This document shows, piece by piece, positions 20,788 to 27,632 of a stretch of 32,500 bases of DNA (the first letter of the stretch is position 1; the number at the start of each line of letters is the position of its first letter). The translations under genes were made by a program, and so were the position numbers. The notes below the pieces were generated by a model, which was not told the DNA's origin, made no database searches, and saw nothing but the letters and a program-made list of their open reading frames with translations. The stretch comes from Bacillus cabrialesii. Lineage in GTDB: Bacteria; Bacillota; Bacilli; Bacillales; Bacillaceae. The stretch covers positions 1 through 32,500 of the forward strand of contig NZ_CP096889.1 of NCBI RefSeq assembly GCF_004124315.2, read 5' to 3'.

Positions 20788-21378
20788 ATGTTAACAATAG
20801 GTGTACTTGGACTTCAAGGAGCAGTAAGAGAGCATATCCGTGCAATTGAAGCATGCGGTGCGGCTGGTCTTGTCGTAAAACGTCCGGAGCAGCTGAACGA
20901 AATTGACGGGCTGATTTTACCCGGCGGTGAGAGCACGACGATGCGCCGTTTGATTGATACGTATCAATTCATGGAGCCGCTTCGTGAATTTGCTGCTCAG
21001 GGCAAACCAATGTTTGGGACGTGCGCCGGATTAATTATATTAGCAAAAGAAATTGCTGGTTCAGATAATCCTCATTTAGGTCTTCTGAACGTGGTTGTTG
21101 AACGCAATTCATTTGGCCGGCAGGTTGACAGCTTTGAAGCTGATTTAACAATCAAAGGCCTTGACGAACCTTTCACAGGGGTATTTATCCGTGCGCCGCA
21201 TATTTTAAAAGCCGGTGAAAATGTTGAAGTTCTTTCGGAGCATAATGGTCGTATTGTAGCCGCTAAACAGGATCATTTCTTGGGCTGCTCGTTCCATCCT
21301 GAGCTGACAGAAGATCACCGAGTAACACAGCTGTTTGTTCAAATGGTTGAGGAATACAAGCAGAAAGCACTTGTATAA
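20788..21378 (+). CDS. pdxT: Pyridoxal 5'-phosphate synthase glutaminase subunit PdxT (Pdx2)
   Basis: PdxT is a class I glutaminase that hydrolyses glutamine and channels ammonia to PdxS. The 196-residue protein shows GGESTT (46-51), the nucleophile Cys79 in GTCAGLI, and the His-Glu pair in FHPELTED (about 170-172). The ATG at 20788 follows a TAGGAGCG binding site and lies 21 nt after pdxS. Confidence 0.99.
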   Translation: MLTIGVLGLQGAVREHIRAIEACGAAGLVVKRPEQLNEIDGLILPGGESTTMRRLIDTYQFMEPLREFAAQGKPMFGTCAGLIILAKEIAGSDNPHLGLLNVVVERNSFGRQVDSFEADLTIKGLDEPFTGVFIRAPHILKAGENVEVLSEHNGRIVAAKQDHFLGCSFHPELTEDHRVTQLFVQMVEEYKQKALV

Positions 21379-21383
21379 AACAG

Positions 21384-21412
21384 TTGAAAGCTGTGGAAAC
21401 TTATAGTACATT
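21384..21412 (+). promoter_or_regulatory. serS promoter
   Basis: TTGAAA (21384-21389) and TACATT (21407-21412) have a 17-nt spacer. They lie just after the pdxT stop and just before the T-box leader. Confidence 0.75.
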
Positions 21413-21422
21413 ATAAGCACAA

Positions 21423-21666
21423 ATAAAGATCGAAAAGCGTTGATAGGAACTAGTAGGAAGCCTTTCTTTCTAAGAGAGCCGATGGTTGGTGCGAATCGGT
21501 GAAAGATGCTGTCTGAATCCATCCTTGAGCGAAATGCTGAAACAAGTAGGCATTTACGGGATAACCGTTATGTGTGAAAGTGGAAAATGAGTCTTTGGCT
21601 TGTTTTCAATCAGGGTGGCAACGCGAGAGCTCTCGTCCCTTTAGGGGGATGGGGGCTCTTTTTATT
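21423..21666 (+). promoter_or_regulatory. T-box riboswitch controlling serS
   Basis: The leader has the features of a tRNA-sensing T-box. The T-box sequence AGGGTGGCAACGCGAG starts at 21612. A 13-bp terminator stem pairs 21627-21639 with 21646-21658 and is followed by a T tract. A competing antiterminator is possible through AGGG (21612-21615) and CCCT (21637-21640). The probable serine specifier is TCC at 21518-21520, in the 3' part of Stem I (CTGAATCCATCC). The tRNA-binding bulge reads TGGC, which can pair with a GCCA 3' end; the tRNA-Ser at 23111 ends exactly so. Uncharged tRNA-Ser should favour read-through into serS. Confidence 0.93.
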
Positions 21667-21697
21667 TTCGATAAATCAATAAAAAGGAGTGTTTCGC

Positions 21698-22975
21698 ATG
21701 CTTGATACGAAAATGCTGAGAGCAAATTTTCAAGAAATTAAAGCAAAGCTTGTACACAAAGGTGAAGACTTAACTGATTTTGATAAGTTTGAAGCGCTTG
21801 ACGATAGAAGAAGAGAGCTGATCGGCAAGGTTGAAGAGTTAAAAGGAAAACGGAATGAAGTATCTCAGCAGGTTGCTGTACTGAAACGTGAGAAAAAAGA
21901 CGCGGATCACATTATTAAAGAAATGCGTGAAGTCGGCGAAGAAATTAAAAAACTAGATGATGAATTAAGAACAGTGGAATCTGAGCTTGATACCATTCTG
22001 CTTTCAATCCCAAACATTCCGCATGAGTCTGTCCCTGTTGGGAAAACAGAAGATGACAATATTGAAGTGCGTAAATGGGGTGAAATGCCTTCATTTGCTT
22101 ACGAGCCAAAACCGCACTGGGATATCGCAGATGAGCTGGGGATTCTTGATTTTGAACGTGCTGCCAAAGTAACAGGAAGCCGTTTCGTGTTCTATAAAGG
22201 TTTAGGTGCCCGTCTGGAGCGCGCGCTTTATAACTTTATGCTTGATCTGCATGTGGATGAGTATAACTATACTGAAGTGATTCCGCCTTATATGGTAAAC
22301 CGAGCAAGCATGACGGGAACGGGTCAGCTTCCTAAATTCGAAGAGGATGCGTTTAAAATCAGAGAAGAAGATTACTTCTTAATTCCGACAGCGGAAGTAC
22401 CGATTACAAACATGCATCGTGATGAAATCCTTTCAGGTGATAACCTGCCGATTAACTATGCGGCATTCAGTGCCTGCTTCCGTTCTGAAGCTGGTTCAGC
22501 AGGGCGTGATACACGCGGATTAATCCGTCAGCACCAATTTAACAAAGTTGAGCTTGTGAAGTTTGTGAAGCCTGAAGATTCTTATGAAGAATTAGAGAAG
22601 CTGACAAACCAGGCAGAACGAGTTCTTCAGCTGCTTGAGCTTCCATACCGTGTCATGAGCATGTGTACGGGTGACTTAGGCTTTACTGCTGCGAAAAAAT
22701 ACGATATCGAAGTTTGGATTCCAAGCCAAAACACATATCGTGAAATCTCTTCTTGCAGCAACTTCGAAGCGTTCCAGGCAAGACGTGCGAACATTCGTTT
22801 TAGACGTGAAGCGAAAGGCAAGCCTGAGCATGTACACACACTGAACGGTTCAGGTCTGGCGGTTGGAAGAACAGTTGCCGCTATCTTAGAAAATTATCAG
22901 CAGGAAGACGGAAGCGTTGTAATTCCAAAAGTTCTTCGCCCTTATATGGGGAATAGAGAAGTAATAAAGCCTTAA
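21698..22975 (+). CDS. serS: Seryl-tRNA synthetase
   Basis: This class II synthetase charges tRNA-Ser (and tRNA-Sec where present). The 425-residue protein begins with the long antiparallel coiled-coil arm (about residues 25-100, rich in K, E, R and L) that grips the tRNA long variable arm. The catalytic domain follows, with motif 2 around CFRSEAGSAGRDTRGLIRQHQF and motif 3 near GRTVAAILENYQ. The ATG at 21698 has AAAAGGAGTG upstream and is chosen over an in-frame codon at 21689 that lies next to that site. It is controlled by the T-box leader and followed by a terminator. Confidence 0.99.
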   Translation: MLDTKMLRANFQEIKAKLVHKGEDLTDFDKFEALDDRRRELIGKVEELKGKRNEVSQQVAVLKREKKDADHIIKEMREVGEEIKKLDDELRTVESELDTILLSIPNIPHESVPVGKTEDDNIEVRKWGEMPSFAYEPKPHWDIADELGILDFERAAKVTGSRFVFYKGLGARLERALYNFMLDLHVDEYNYTEVIPPYMVNRASMTGTGQLPKFEEDAFKIREEDYFLIPTAEVPITNMHRDEILSGDNLPINYAAFSACFRSEAGSAGRDTRGLIRQHQFNKVELVKFVKPEDSYEELEKLTNQAERVLQLLELPYRVMSMCTGDLGFTAAKKYDIEVWIPSQNTYREISSCSNFEAFQARRANIRFRREAKGKPEHVHTLNGSGLAVGRTVAAILENYQQEDGSVVIPKVLRPYMGNREVIKP

Positions 22976-22982
22976 AACTGTG

Positions 22983-23013
22983 AAAAGGTGTGCCTCATAA
23001 GGCGCGCCTTTTT
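22983..23013 (+). terminator. Intrinsic terminator after serS
   Basis: AAAAGGTGTGCC pairs with GGCGCGCCTTTT (with one G-U) around a 6-nt loop, ending in five T residues, 7 nt past the serS stop. Confidence 0.88.
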
Positions 23014-23065
23014 GCCTATGTAAACAGGTCAGTTTTATAAAAACAAAAAAAGTTTTTAAAAATGC

Positions 23066-23095
23066 TTGACCATATAAGAACATTCATGATATAGT
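23066..23095 (+). promoter_or_regulatory. Promoter of tRNA-Ser
   Basis: TTGACC (23066-23071) and TATAGT (23090-23095) with an 18-nt spacer, 15 nt before the tRNA. Confidence 0.8.
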
Positions 23096-23110
23096 AAGTC
23101 TTGTCGATAC

Positions 23111-23203
23111 GGAGGAATACCCAAGTCCGGCTGAAGGGATCGGTCTTGAAAACCGACAGGGGTGTCAAAGCCCGCGGGGGTTCGAATCCCTCTTCCTCCG
23201 CCA
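23111..23203 (+). tRNA. trnSL-Ser1: tRNA-Ser (UGA)
   Basis: A 93-nt class II tRNA with acceptor GGAGGAA pairing with TTCCTCC, anticodon TGA in CTTGAAA, a long variable arm typical of serine tRNAs, T-loop GTTCGAATC, discriminator G and encoded CCA. It has its own promoter and terminator. Confidence 0.99.
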
Positions 23204-23253
23204 TATTGATTTTGATTCTAATGAAACACAAGCATATATTGGAGATTGTTTTG

Positions 23254-23282
23254 TCCGTTGCATTCGCTGCAACGGATTTTTT
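23254..23282 (+). terminator. Terminator of tRNA-Ser
   Basis: TCCGTTGCA pairs perfectly with TGCAACGGA around TTCGC and is followed by a T tract. It lies about 50 nt past the tRNA. Confidence 0.88.
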
Positions 23283-23290
23283 ATTATAAT

Positions 23291-23325
23291 AAAAAAGTGA
23301 ATCTCGGTTGAGATTCACTTTTTTT
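23291..23325. terminator. Bidirectional terminator at the dck 3' end
   Basis: A 15-bp stem, AAAAAAGTGAATCTC (23291-23305) with GAGATTCACTTTTTT, and a GGTT loop gives T tracts on both strands. The dck stop codon (23317-23315) lies in one arm, so the hairpin forms from the end of the coding region. Confidence 0.85.
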
Positions 23326-23968
23326 GATTTTCATGAATAACTGAAGCGATTTGATCCACAATATTTTCAATCGAGCTTTCGTCGTTCAGCAGATCATAAT
23401 CCTCAATGCGAAGCTTTAATACAGGGCAGGCGTTAAAACCGCTTATCCAGTTTTCATATCGTGTATGCATTTCTTCCCAATAAGACCGGTTTGTCTGAAG
23501 CTCCATTTCACGGCCGCGTTCTTCAATTCGGTTTAAAATGTTCTCCAGATCTCCTTCTAAGTAAATCAATACATCTGGGTGTGGGAAATACGGTGTCATG
23601 ACCATTGCTTCGAAAAGGCTTGTGTAAGTTTTATAATCAATCTTTGACATTGTCCCTTTGTCCGCATGCATTTTCGCGAAAATCCCTGTGTCTTCGTAAA
23701 TAGAACGATCCTGTACAAATCCTCCGCCGGCTTCAAAAATTGTTTTTTGTTCTTTGAAACGTTCAGCTAAGAAATAGATTTGCAGGTGAAAGCTCCAACG
23801 TTCAAAATCATGATAGAACTTTTCTAAGTATGGATTATGGTCGACCTCCTCCAGAGAGGTTTTAAATCCAAGCCGTTTAGCCAAAGCTTTTGTTAACGTC
23901 GATTTTCCGACGCCTACTGTTCCTGCTACTGTAATAATTGAATTCTTGGGGATATGATGTTCCTTCAT
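23315..23968 (-). CDS. dck: Deoxyadenosine/deoxycytidine kinase
   Basis: Dck phosphorylates deoxyadenosine and deoxycytidine with a nucleoside triphosphate for salvage. The 217-residue protein has the P-loop GTVGVGKST near the N-terminus. It also has the deoxynucleoside kinase hallmarks DRSIYED (the DRS motif binding the substrate) and the lid arginines in NRIEERGREME. Its ATG overlaps the dgk stop by 4 bases (ATGA), so it is translationally coupled as the second gene of a two-gene operon. It is a paralogue of dgk next door. Confidence 0.97.
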   Translation of the reverse strand: MKEHHIPKNSIITVAGTVGVGKSTLTKALAKRLGFKTSLEEVDHNPYLEKFYHDFERWSFHLQIYFLAERFKEQKTIFEAGGGFVQDRSIYEDTGIFAKMHADKGTMSKIDYKTYTSLFEAMVMTPYFPHPDVLIYLEGDLENILNRIEERGREMELQTNRSYWEEMHTRYENWISGFNACPVLKLRIEDYDLLNDESSIENIVDQIASVIHENQKK

Positions 23969-24588
23969 ACGATAAGCTCCTTTACATGGGCGGCAATGCG
24001 TTCAAAGTCGCTCTTATTCAAAACGAAATCTTTTGAATCACCATCTATCGTTAACACTGTAAGTTCAGGATCTGCTTCCTGCAGCTGTTTGATGGCGATT
24101 TCATAATCTGCGATCAGCTGCTCCAAATAGCTTGTTTCAATTTTTTTCTCAAAGGGGCGTCCGCGTTTTTCAATGCGGTGTAACAATGTGGGCAGACTAG
24201 CCTTTATGTAAATGATGAAATTCGGCTTTGGCAGATCATCCGTAAGCAGGTGATAAATCTTTTTATATTTTTCCAGTTGAAGTTGAGACAGAGTACGTTC
24301 CGCAAAAATCACATTTTTATAAATATGATAATCAGCTATCACAGGCTGTCCCTTTTTTAAAAAGTGATCACTGGTGTCTTCAAGCTGTTTGTATCTGTGA
24401 CAAAGAAAAAACATCTCAAGCTGGAAGCTCCATTCCTCTATATTGTCATAAAACTTATCAAGGTACGGGTTATCCTCAACAATCTCATTGATCATAGGGA
24501 ATCCAAATTCTTGTGAAAGCATCGTCGCGAGGGTTGTTTTTCCTGCCCCGATAGGACCTTCTATTGCAATAAAAGGGGCTGTATTCAT
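23965..24588 (-). CDS. dgk: Deoxyguanosine kinase
   Basis: Dgk phosphorylates deoxyguanosine for salvage. The 207-residue protein has the P-loop GPIGAGKTT near residues 11-19, the substrate-side motif ADYHIYKN in place of the DRS of Dck, and the lid segment HRIEKRGRPFE. The ATG at 24588 follows AAGGAGGATT on the minus strand. It is the first gene of the dgk-dck pair, overlapping dck by 4 bases. The two kinases share the NPYLDKFY/NPYLEKFY and EWSFQLEMFFL/RWSFHLQIYFL segments, showing ancient duplication. Confidence 0.97.
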   Translation of the reverse strand: MNTAPFIAIEGPIGAGKTTLATMLSQEFGFPMINEIVEDNPYLDKFYDNIEEWSFQLEMFFLCHRYKQLEDTSDHFLKKGQPVIADYHIYKNVIFAERTLSQLQLEKYKKIYHLLTDDLPKPNFIIYIKASLPTLLHRIEKRGRPFEKKIETSYLEQLIADYEIAIKQLQEADPELTVLTIDGDSKDFVLNKSDFERIAAHVKELIV

Positions 24589-24637
24589 CGGAATCCTCCT
24601 TATTTCTGAAAAACGTTCGTCAGTAACCGACCCTCAT

Positions 24638-24646
24638 ATTGTATCA
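24638..24646 (-). promoter_or_regulatory. Probable dgk-dck promoter
   Basis: The minus strand reads TGATACAAT, an extended -10 box, about 50 nt before dgk. No clear -35 hexamer is visible. Confidence 0.5.
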
Positions 24647-24669
24647 CAACCCTCGGGCACCCCCATGAA

Positions 24670-24704
24670 AAAAAGACGTTTCCAAATTATCGAAACGTCT
24701 TTTT
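24670..24704. terminator. Bidirectional terminator at the sleL 3' end
   Basis: A 13-bp stem, AAAAAGACGTTTC with GAAACGTCTTTTT, around a 9-nt loop. The minus strand gives a seven-T tract after it. The sleL stop codon falls in the loop, so the stem begins inside the last codons. Confidence 0.88.
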
Positions 24705-25967
24705 GACAACATTAAATTGATCAGACAGCAGCAGCCAGTTTTGCGGGAAGGAAAGACCCAGCTTCCAATAGCTGATGCCTCTTAAATTCAGCTCTTTAAT
24801 CAAATTGAATTTTGCTTGGATTGAGCGGGCATCCTCGAACCATACCTCGTGTCTTCTGTTTTCTGCATCAGTATAGCGGAAGAAAGGGGCTTGAGCGGTT
24901 TGGTCATACTGAATTTCTGCATTGTTTTGATCGGCTATGACAATGGCTTGCTGAGGGCTTATTGCTCTTGCCGGGGTTCCGCCCGCTGTATACGGCAGCG
25001 TCCAGTCATATCCATATAAATTCTGGCCCATAACAATTTTATTTGCAGGCATTTCAGTTAAAGCATATTCTATGACATCCCGGACAGGCCCAATTGGAGA
25101 AACGGCTTGGGCCGGCCCGCCGCTATAGCCCCATTCATATGTCATGAGAACGACAAAGTCGACGATTTGGCCGTGTGCCCTATAATCGTGGGCTTCGTAC
25201 CATCTGCCCTGCTGCGTTGCGCTTGTTTTAGGGGCAAGTGCCGTAGAAATCTCTAAGCCTTCTCGATGGAAAAGATCCCTTGCTTCCCGGAGAAATTGAT
25301 TATAGGCTTCTCTATCCTGAGGCCGCAAATATTCAAAGTCAAAATGAATATCACGGAAACCATATTCCCTGGCATTCTCGACTATTTCATTTAAAAGCCT
25401 TCTTTTTACAGTATCGTCGTTCAAAAGAATCCGGCCGAGTTCATCGCTGAATGCCTGGTTTTCTAAGTTGGTTATAATCATCATTAATGTCGTATTTTGA
25501 TTCTCTGCGATGCTTCTTAAGTTCGTTAATGGCGGTGCGACTAAAGTTCCGTCGCGCTGTGCTTGGAAACTGAATGCGCCAAGATACGTTAAGTAAGGTG
25601 ATGCTTCTCTGGCCGCCTGCTGGAGATTTTCGCTGACTTGATTTCCACGGGGCTCTAAATAAGCATTTGATTCGATGTCCCGTTTAGGTGCCGGCGGGAT
25701 GTATAAACGGAAACCAATCTGAAGTACGGTATTTAACTGGATGCGGTTAATCCTGGCGAGCTCGGCTGCAGTTGTATTAAACTGCCGCGCGATGGATGTC
25801 AGGGTATCACCTTGCTTCACATCATAGAACTGGCCAGCAATTGGAATGACAATGGTTTGTCCGACAACAAGGCTGTCGGCATTTGGTATTTCATTCGTTT
25901 CTGTGATCTGACTTACAGTTGTTCTGTATTGTGAAGCGATAGCAGAAAGAGTGTCTCCTTGTTTCAC
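24687..25967 (-). CDS. sleL: Spore cortex-lytic N-acetylglucosaminidase SleL (YaaH)
   Basis: SleL is a spore-associated enzyme that degrades cortex fragments during germination. Two LysM cell-wall binding repeats are visible (KQGDTLSAIASQYRTTVSQI near the start, and DVKQGDTLTSIARQFNTTAAEL). A GH18 catalytic domain follows, with the hallmark DIHFDFEYL containing the catalytic glutamate. There is no signal peptide, as for other forespore or mother-cell proteins. The GTG at 25967 is the first standard start, but it lies 23 nt from the good AAAGGAGG (25998-25991). An ATT at 25982 is 8 nt from it and would restore the usual LysM opening (see findings). CATACATT on the minus strand at 26018-26011 resembles a sigma-E -10 box. 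Confidence 0.95.
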   Translation of the reverse strand: MKQGDTLSAIASQYRTTVSQITETNEIPNADSLVVGQTIVIPIAGQFYDVKQGDTLTSIARQFNTTAAELARINRIQLNTVLQIGFRLYIPPAPKRDIESNAYLEPRGNQVSENLQQAAREASPYLTYLGAFSFQAQRDGTLVAPPLTNLRSIAENQNTTLMMIITNLENQAFSDELGRILLNDDTVKRRLLNEIVENAREYGFRDIHFDFEYLRPQDREAYNQFLREARDLFHREGLEISTALAPKTSATQQGRWYEAHDYRAHGQIVDFVVLMTYEWGYSGGPAQAVSPIGPVRDVIEYALTEMPANKIVMGQNLYGYDWTLPYTAGGTPARAISPQQAIVIADQNNAEIQYDQTAQAPFFRYTDAENRRHEVWFEDARSIQAKFNLIKELNLRGISYWKLGLSFPQNWLLLSDQFNVVKKTFR

Positions 25968-26039
25968 TACATAAATTTGAATGAAAAACGCCTCCTTTCA
26001 TATCGCTATCAATGTATGAAAGAAAAGCGCTGATCATGT

Positions 26040-26585
26040 TTATTTTTCTGTAATTTGTTCCTCCGTCGTAATTTCCGCAAAAAGAACATTCTCCATCATG
26101 GTTAAGGCAAATTCGTTGTCTTCGTCACGATTTGAGGCGATGCAATCCTTGGGAATCGTAATGCTGTATTCTCTCATGTAAGCGTCATTAGCGGTAAACA
26201 GCACACATATGTTACCGGCTATACCTGTTAAGATAATATGCTTCACCTGTAATTCGGTAAGAAGAGTGTGGAGTGCTGTTTCGTAAAAAGCGGAATGCTT
26301 CGGTTTGATTAAAAAATAATCAGCATCTTCCGGAGCTATTTGTCTGATGATATTCTTGCTTCTTTCATTTGTGCATTCCTGCTGAATATTTTTAATATCA
26401 GCTTGCCAAAGTCCGTAATGATCATTAATGTAGATAATCGGCCAGTCGTTTTGTCTCGCGTACTCCTTTAATGATAAAATGTGAGGAACGATTTTTTCTG
26501 TTTTTTTGGCGAGGCTTTCTCCCATATCGAATTCAAAATTATTGATCATGTCTACAATGAGAAGAGCTGTGTCTGCTTTGGACAA
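26040..26585 (-). CDS. yaaI: Isochorismatase-family cysteine hydrolase YaaI
   Basis: This 181-residue protein has the isochorismatase/nicotinamidase fold. The catalytic aspartate is in LLIVDMIN (Asp12), the lysine in LIKPKHSAF (Lys94 or Lys96) and the nucleophilic cysteine in TGIAGNICVLFTA (Cys127), preceded by the usual cis-peptide-like turn. The substrate is unknown; isochorismate is unlikely because no related pathway genes are nearby. The start is TTG at 26585 with AAAGGAGA at a 7-nt spacing. It is divergent from tadA and precedes sleL on the same strand by about 60 nt. Confidence 0.93.
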   Translation of the reverse strand: MSKADTALLIVDMINNFEFDMGESLAKKTEKIVPHILSLKEYARQNDWPIIYINDHYGLWQADIKNIQQECTNERSKNIIRQIAPEDADYFLIKPKHSAFYETALHTLLTELQVKHIILTGIAGNICVLFTANDAYMREYSITIPKDCIASNRDEDNEFALTMMENVLFAEITTEEQITEK

Positions 26586-26670
26586 TCGACAGTCTCCTTT
26601 CTGTTTCAGTTATAGTTAATATGTAGCCTTTTTAGGTAATGAAAAAACTTTGAAAAGAGAGCTTACCCCT

Positions 26671-27156
26671 ATGACACAAGATGAACTTTATATGATAGAA
26701 GCAATGAAAGAAGCGAGAAAAGCTGAAGAAAAAGGTGAAGTGCCAATCGGTGCCGTCCTTGTCGTGAATGATGAAATCGTAGCACGTGCGCATAATTTAA
26801 GAGAAACGGAGCAGAGATCAATTGCTCATGCCGAAATGCTTGTGATTGATGAAGCGTGCAAGGCGCTAGGGACGTGGCGGCTGGAAGGTGCAACACTTTA
26901 CGTTACGCTTGAACCTTGCCCGATGTGTGCCGGTGCCGTCGTGCTTTCCAGAGTGGAAAAAGTGGTTTTTGGCGCGTTTGATCCTAAAGGAGGCTGCTCT
27001 GGCACGCTTATGAACCTTTTACAGGAAGAGCGCTTTAATCACCAGGCTGAAGTGGTGAGCGGAGTGCTAGAGGAGGAATGCGGAGAAATGCTCAGTTCGT
27101 TTTTTAGAGAACTGAGAAAAAAGAAAAAAGCCTTAAGGAAAAACTTGTCTGAGTAG
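26671..27156 (+). CDS. tadA: tRNA-specific adenosine deaminase TadA
   Basis: TadA converts A34 to inosine in tRNA-Arg(ACG). The 161-residue protein has the zinc-binding deaminase motifs H53-A-E55 (His ligand and catalytic glutamate) and P-C83-P-M-C86. The ATG at 26671 gives the standard MTQDELYMIEAM start; a TTG at 26650 in frame has no binding site before it. The basic C-terminal tail (ELRKKKKALRK) is usual. The gene is followed by the SRP RNA promoter with no terminator between. Confidence 0.97.
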   Translation: MTQDELYMIEAMKEARKAEEKGEVPIGAVLVVNDEIVARAHNLRETEQRSIAHAEMLVIDEACKALGTWRLEGATLYVTLEPCPMCAGAVVLSRVEKVVFGAFDPKGGCSGTLMNLLQEERFNHQAEVVSGVLEEECGEMLSSFFRELRKKKKALRKNLSE

Positions 27157-27161
27157 TTCGG

Positions 27162-27190
27162 TTGCAATTTTTAGGTGAAAAAGATATACT
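27162..27190 (+). promoter_or_regulatory. Promoter of the SRP RNA gene
   Basis: TTGCAA (27162-27167) and TATACT (27185-27190) with a 17-nt spacer, directly after the tadA stop. Transcription would begin about 40 nt upstream of the mature RNA, consistent with a processed precursor. Confidence 0.82.
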
Positions 27191-27235
27191 TAATCATGCA
27201 TCGCAATGGATGCAATATAAAATTTGATATTTATT

Positions 27236-27506
27236 TTGCCGTGCTAAGCGGGGAGGTAGCGGTGCCCTGTACCTGCAATCCGCTCTAGCAGGGCCGAATC
27301 CCTTCTCGAGGTTCGTTTACTTTAAGGTCTGCCTTAAGTAAGTGGTGTTGACGTTTGGGTCCTGCGCAATGGGAATTCATGAACCATGTCAGGTCCGGAA
27401 GGAAGCAGCATTAAGTGAAACCTCTCATGTGCCGCAGGGTTGCCTGGGCCGAGCTAACTGCTTAAGTAACGCTTAGGGTAGCGAATCGACAGAAGGTGCA
27501 CGGTAA
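27236..27506 (+). ncRNA. scr: Signal recognition particle RNA (scRNA, 6S-type with Alu domain)
   Basis: About 271 nt. The ends pair (TTGCCGTGC with GCACGGTAA). The Ffh-binding domain IV is marked by GGTCCGGAAGGAAGCAGCA near 27392-27410, with the partner CGCAGGGTTGCCTGGGCC near 27434. The 5' part (GCTAAGCGGGGAGGTAGCGGTGCCC) and its partners form the Alu-like domain, as in the long Bacillus SRP RNA rather than the short 4.5S form. Ends are set by analogy with B. subtilis. Confidence 0.97.
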
Positions 27507-27526
27507 ATCAATCATCAAATTTTCAG

Positions 27527-27553
27527 ACTCACCTATCATTAGGTGAGTTTTTT
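27527..27553 (+). terminator. Terminator of the SRP RNA gene
   Basis: ACTCACCTA pairs with TAGGTGAGT around TCAT and is followed by a six-T tract. Confidence 0.92.
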
Positions 27554-27571
27554 GTTATGTAAAAAGAGCTT

Positions 27572-27600
27572 TTGGAATCGAAACAAGGTTCATGTATAAT
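27572..27600 (+). promoter_or_regulatory. dnaX promoter
   Basis: TTGGAA (27572-27577) and TATAAT (27595-27600) with a 17-nt spacer, 33 nt before the dnaX start. Confidence 0.82.
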
Positions 27601-27632
27601 GGGAATGATGAATAACGGAGGAGGGCAAACCC

